Shown here one piece after another: positions 62,422-64,000 of a stretch of DNA of 64,000 bases. The stretch's first letter is position 1. Each line of letters opens with the position of its first letter. The notes beneath the pieces are model-generated. The model did not search any database. It was not told where the DNA came from and saw only the letters and a program-made list of their open reading frames with translations. The position numbers and the translations under genes are program-made. Source of the DNA: Nocardioides alkalitolerans (lineage in GTDB: Bacteria; Actinomycetota; Actinomycetes; Propionibacteriales; Nocardioidaceae); contig CP116227.1 of NCBI GenBank assembly GCA_038184435.1, positions 2,633,501-2,697,500 of the forward strand, written 5' to 3'.

Positions 62422-63438
62422 GTGACCACCACCGACGCCGCCGCCCTGCCCGACGACGCCGCACGCCCGGCCCCGACCGCCGCCCCCACCGCCGCCTGGG
62501 GCGTCGGCCTCGCCACGGTCGCCGCCGACGGCACCGTGCTCGACGTCTGGTTCCCCGCCCCGGCGCTCGGGCCCGCCCCCCACGCCGACGCCGCCGACGA
62601 GCTGGCGGGCGTCGAGCTCGACGCGCTGGCCGGTGTCGACGAGCTGCGCGGGGTGACGCGCGAGGTCCGCCGGGTCGAGATCGACGACCTGCAGGCCGCG
62701 CCGACGTCGACGGAGGAGGTCTGGCTGCGCCTCCACCTGCTCTCGGCGCGCCTCGTGACGCCCCACAGCATCTCCCTCGACGGCCAGTTCGGCCTGCTCG
62801 CCAACGTGGTGTGGACGTCGGCCGGCCCCTGCGCGGTCGAGGGCTTCGAGCTCACCCGGGCGCGGCTGCGGGCCGCGGGCCAGCACGTCAGCGTGTACGG
62901 GGTCGACAAGTTCCCCCGGATGACGGACTACGTGCTGCCCACCGGCGTCCGCATCGCCGACGCCGACCGCGTGCGCCTCGGCGCCCACCTCGCGCCGGGC
63001 ACGACGGTCATGCACGAGGGCTTCGTCAACTTCAACGCCGGCACCCTCGGCGCCTCGATGGTCGAGGGTCGCATCTCGGCGGGCGTCGTCGTCGGCGACG
63101 GCTCCGACATCGGCGGCAGCGCGTCGATCATGGGCACGCTGTCGGGCGGCGGCAAGCAGGTCATCTCCATCGGCCGCCGCTGCCTCCTGGGCGCCAACGC
63201 CGGCATCGGCATCTCGCTCGGCGACGACTGCGTCGTCGAGGCCGGCACCTACGTGACGGCCGGCGCCAAGGTGGTCGTCACCGAGCCGGGCGCCGAGCCC
63301 CGCACCGTCAAGGCGGCCGAGCTCTCGGGCGCCTCCAACGTGCTGTTCCGGCGCAACTCCGTGTCGGGTGCGCTCGAGGCCGTGCCGTGGAAGAGCGAGG
63401 GCGTCACGCTCAACGCCGCGCTCCACGCCAACGACTGA
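62422..63438 (+). CDS. dapD: tetrahydrodipicolinate N-succinyltransferase (actinobacterial type)
   Basis: 338 aa. The left-handed beta-helix hexapeptide repeats run from about 170 to 290 (GVRIADADRVRLGAHLAPGT, GSDIGGSASIMGT, GRRCLLGANAGIGISLGDD). The MHEGFVNFNAGTLG and GGGKQV segments match the DapD type of actinobacteria. It makes N-succinyl-2-amino-6-oxopimelate for DAP/lysine. GTG at 62422 follows TAGCAT (62408-62413) by 8 bases. Separated from dapE by about 10 kb. Confidence 0.95.
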   Translation: MTTTDAAALPDDAARPAPTAAPTAAWGVGLATVAADGTVLDVWFPAPALGPAPHADAADELAGVELDALAGVDELRGVTREVRRVEIDDLQAAPTSTEEVWLRLHLLSARLVTPHSISLDGQFGLLANVVWTSAGPCAVEGFELTRARLRAAGQHVSVYGVDKFPRMTDYVLPTGVRIADADRVRLGAHLAPGTTVMHEGFVNFNAGTLGASMVEGRISAGVVVGDGSDIGGSASIMGTLSGGGKQVISIGRRCLLGANAGIGISLGDDCVVEAGTYVTAGAKVVVTEPGAEPRTVKAAELSGASNVLFRRNSVSGALEAVPWKSEGVTLNAALHAND

Positions 63439-63469
63439 CCGACGGCGTGCGCGCGAGGGGGGCCGGGCC

Positions 63470-64000
63470 ATGAGGTCGCGCCTGCTCGTCGGCCTCGTGG
63501 TCGCGGCGCTCGTCGGTGGCGTCGTCGTGCTGGCCGGTCGGTGGGTCTACCGCAGCGTCGAGGGCTTCCTGCCGCCGCCCGAGGGCTGCGTGGCCGAGGT
63601 GGACGGCGCCCGGGTCGAGCTCAACCGGGAGCAGGCCGAGAACGCGGCGCTGATCGTGGCGACGTCCGTGCGCCGTGGGCTGCCGGCGCGCGCGGCGACG
63701 ATCGCCCTCGCCACGGCGTACCAGGAGTCCCGGATCGAGAACATCGCCTACGGCGACCGCGACTCCGTCGGGCTCTTTCAGCAGCGCCCCTCGCAGGGGT
63801 GGGGCACGCGGGAGCAGATCCTCGATCCCTCGTACTCCATCGGCAAGTTCTACGACGGCCTCGTCGAGGTGCCGGGGTACGCCGAGCTGCCGGTCACCGA
63901 GGCCGCGCAGGCCGTGCAGCGCTCGGCCTTCCCCGAGGCCTACGCCGACCACGAGGCCGACGCCCGCGTGCTGGCCTCCGCCCTGACGGGGTGGTCGCAG
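63470..64000 (+). CDS. secreted lysozyme-like fold protein, 3' end beyond window
   Basis: At least 177 aa, cut by the window edge. N-terminal membrane/signal helix (LVGLVVAALVGGVVVLAGRWV), then a mostly helical domain with AYQESRIENIAYGDRDSVGLFQQRPSQGWGT, a pattern found in actinobacterial lysozyme- or transglycosylase-like proteins, including some mis-annotated as heavy-metal transporters. The first Glu of QES is a possible catalytic residue. Peptidoglycan action is inference. Confidence 0.75.
   Translation, partial: MRSRLLVGLVVAALVGGVVVLAGRWVYRSVEGFLPPPEGCVAEVDGARVELNREQAENAALIVATSVRRGLPARAATIALATAYQESRIENIAYGDRDSVGLFQQRPSQGWGTREQILDPSYSIGKFYDGLVEVPGYAELPVTEAAQAVQRSAFPEAYADHEADARVLASALTGWSQ

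Overview
The window is very GC-rich actinobacterial chromosome. GTG starts and 4-base ATGA/GTGA gene overlaps are frequent, an IdeR/DtxR-type iron box precedes the siderophore-interacting gene, a translational-type T-box precedes ileS, and the sigE / zinc anti-sigma / htrA / O-methyltransferase block resembles Mycobacterium. The family that fits best is Nocardioidaceae (Nocardioides-like). The genus is an inference. No rRNA, tRNA, transposase, integrase or CRISPR was seen.

Bases 1-8498 (minus strand) form a methylated-amine module. Two diverged copies of a three-gene heme-dependent oxidative N-demethylase (DmmA-like zinc-ribbon protein, ferredoxin-type reductase, DUF3445 heme subunit) lie in tandem, with a small cupin upstream and an ammonium transporter plus a gamma-glutamyltransferase-family gene downstream.

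Bases 8942-35061 form a nitrogen-heterocycle catabolic island. On the minus strand: uracil-type permease, a three-subunit molybdenum hydroxylase, CoxG-like membrane protein, nitrilase-family amidohydrolase and an orphan ABC ATPase. A PucR regulator is divergent from a translationally coupled DUF2877 / FdrA / DUF1116 / MFS operon. CoxD/CoxE/XdhC-type maturation genes are divergent from hydantoinase A/B-type genes and an NmrA-like gene. The last unit is carbamate kinase plus a ring-opening amidohydrolase (barbiturase/cyanuric acid hydrolase family). Read together, the genes suggest uracil to barbiturate to ureidomalonate, followed by phosphorolysis to malonamate plus carbamoyl phosphate, with ATP recovered by carbamate kinase. 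This is a proposed energy-conserving variant of the oxidative pyrimidine pathway. Shared CNTTGGCA motifs in three promoter regions and a 49-bp imperfect palindrome at the module borders tie the island together.

Bases 35493-64000 look like ordinary chromosome: two related membrane-anchored proteins, pntAB transhydrogenase, a GH30-like secreted hydrolase, an excisionase-type HTH protein, htrA / anti-sigma / sigE, a secreted Cys-containing protein, an O-methyltransferase that appears to start at AUC, leucyl aminopeptidase, DUF3117, an M14 carboxypeptidase, DivIVA-like and LOG proteins, dapE, an iron-regulated siderophore-interacting protein, T-box controlled ileS, a Ser/Thr kinase with a lipoprotein, a patatin-like phospholipase, an MFS transporter, dapD and a lysozyme-like secreted protein cut by the window edge.
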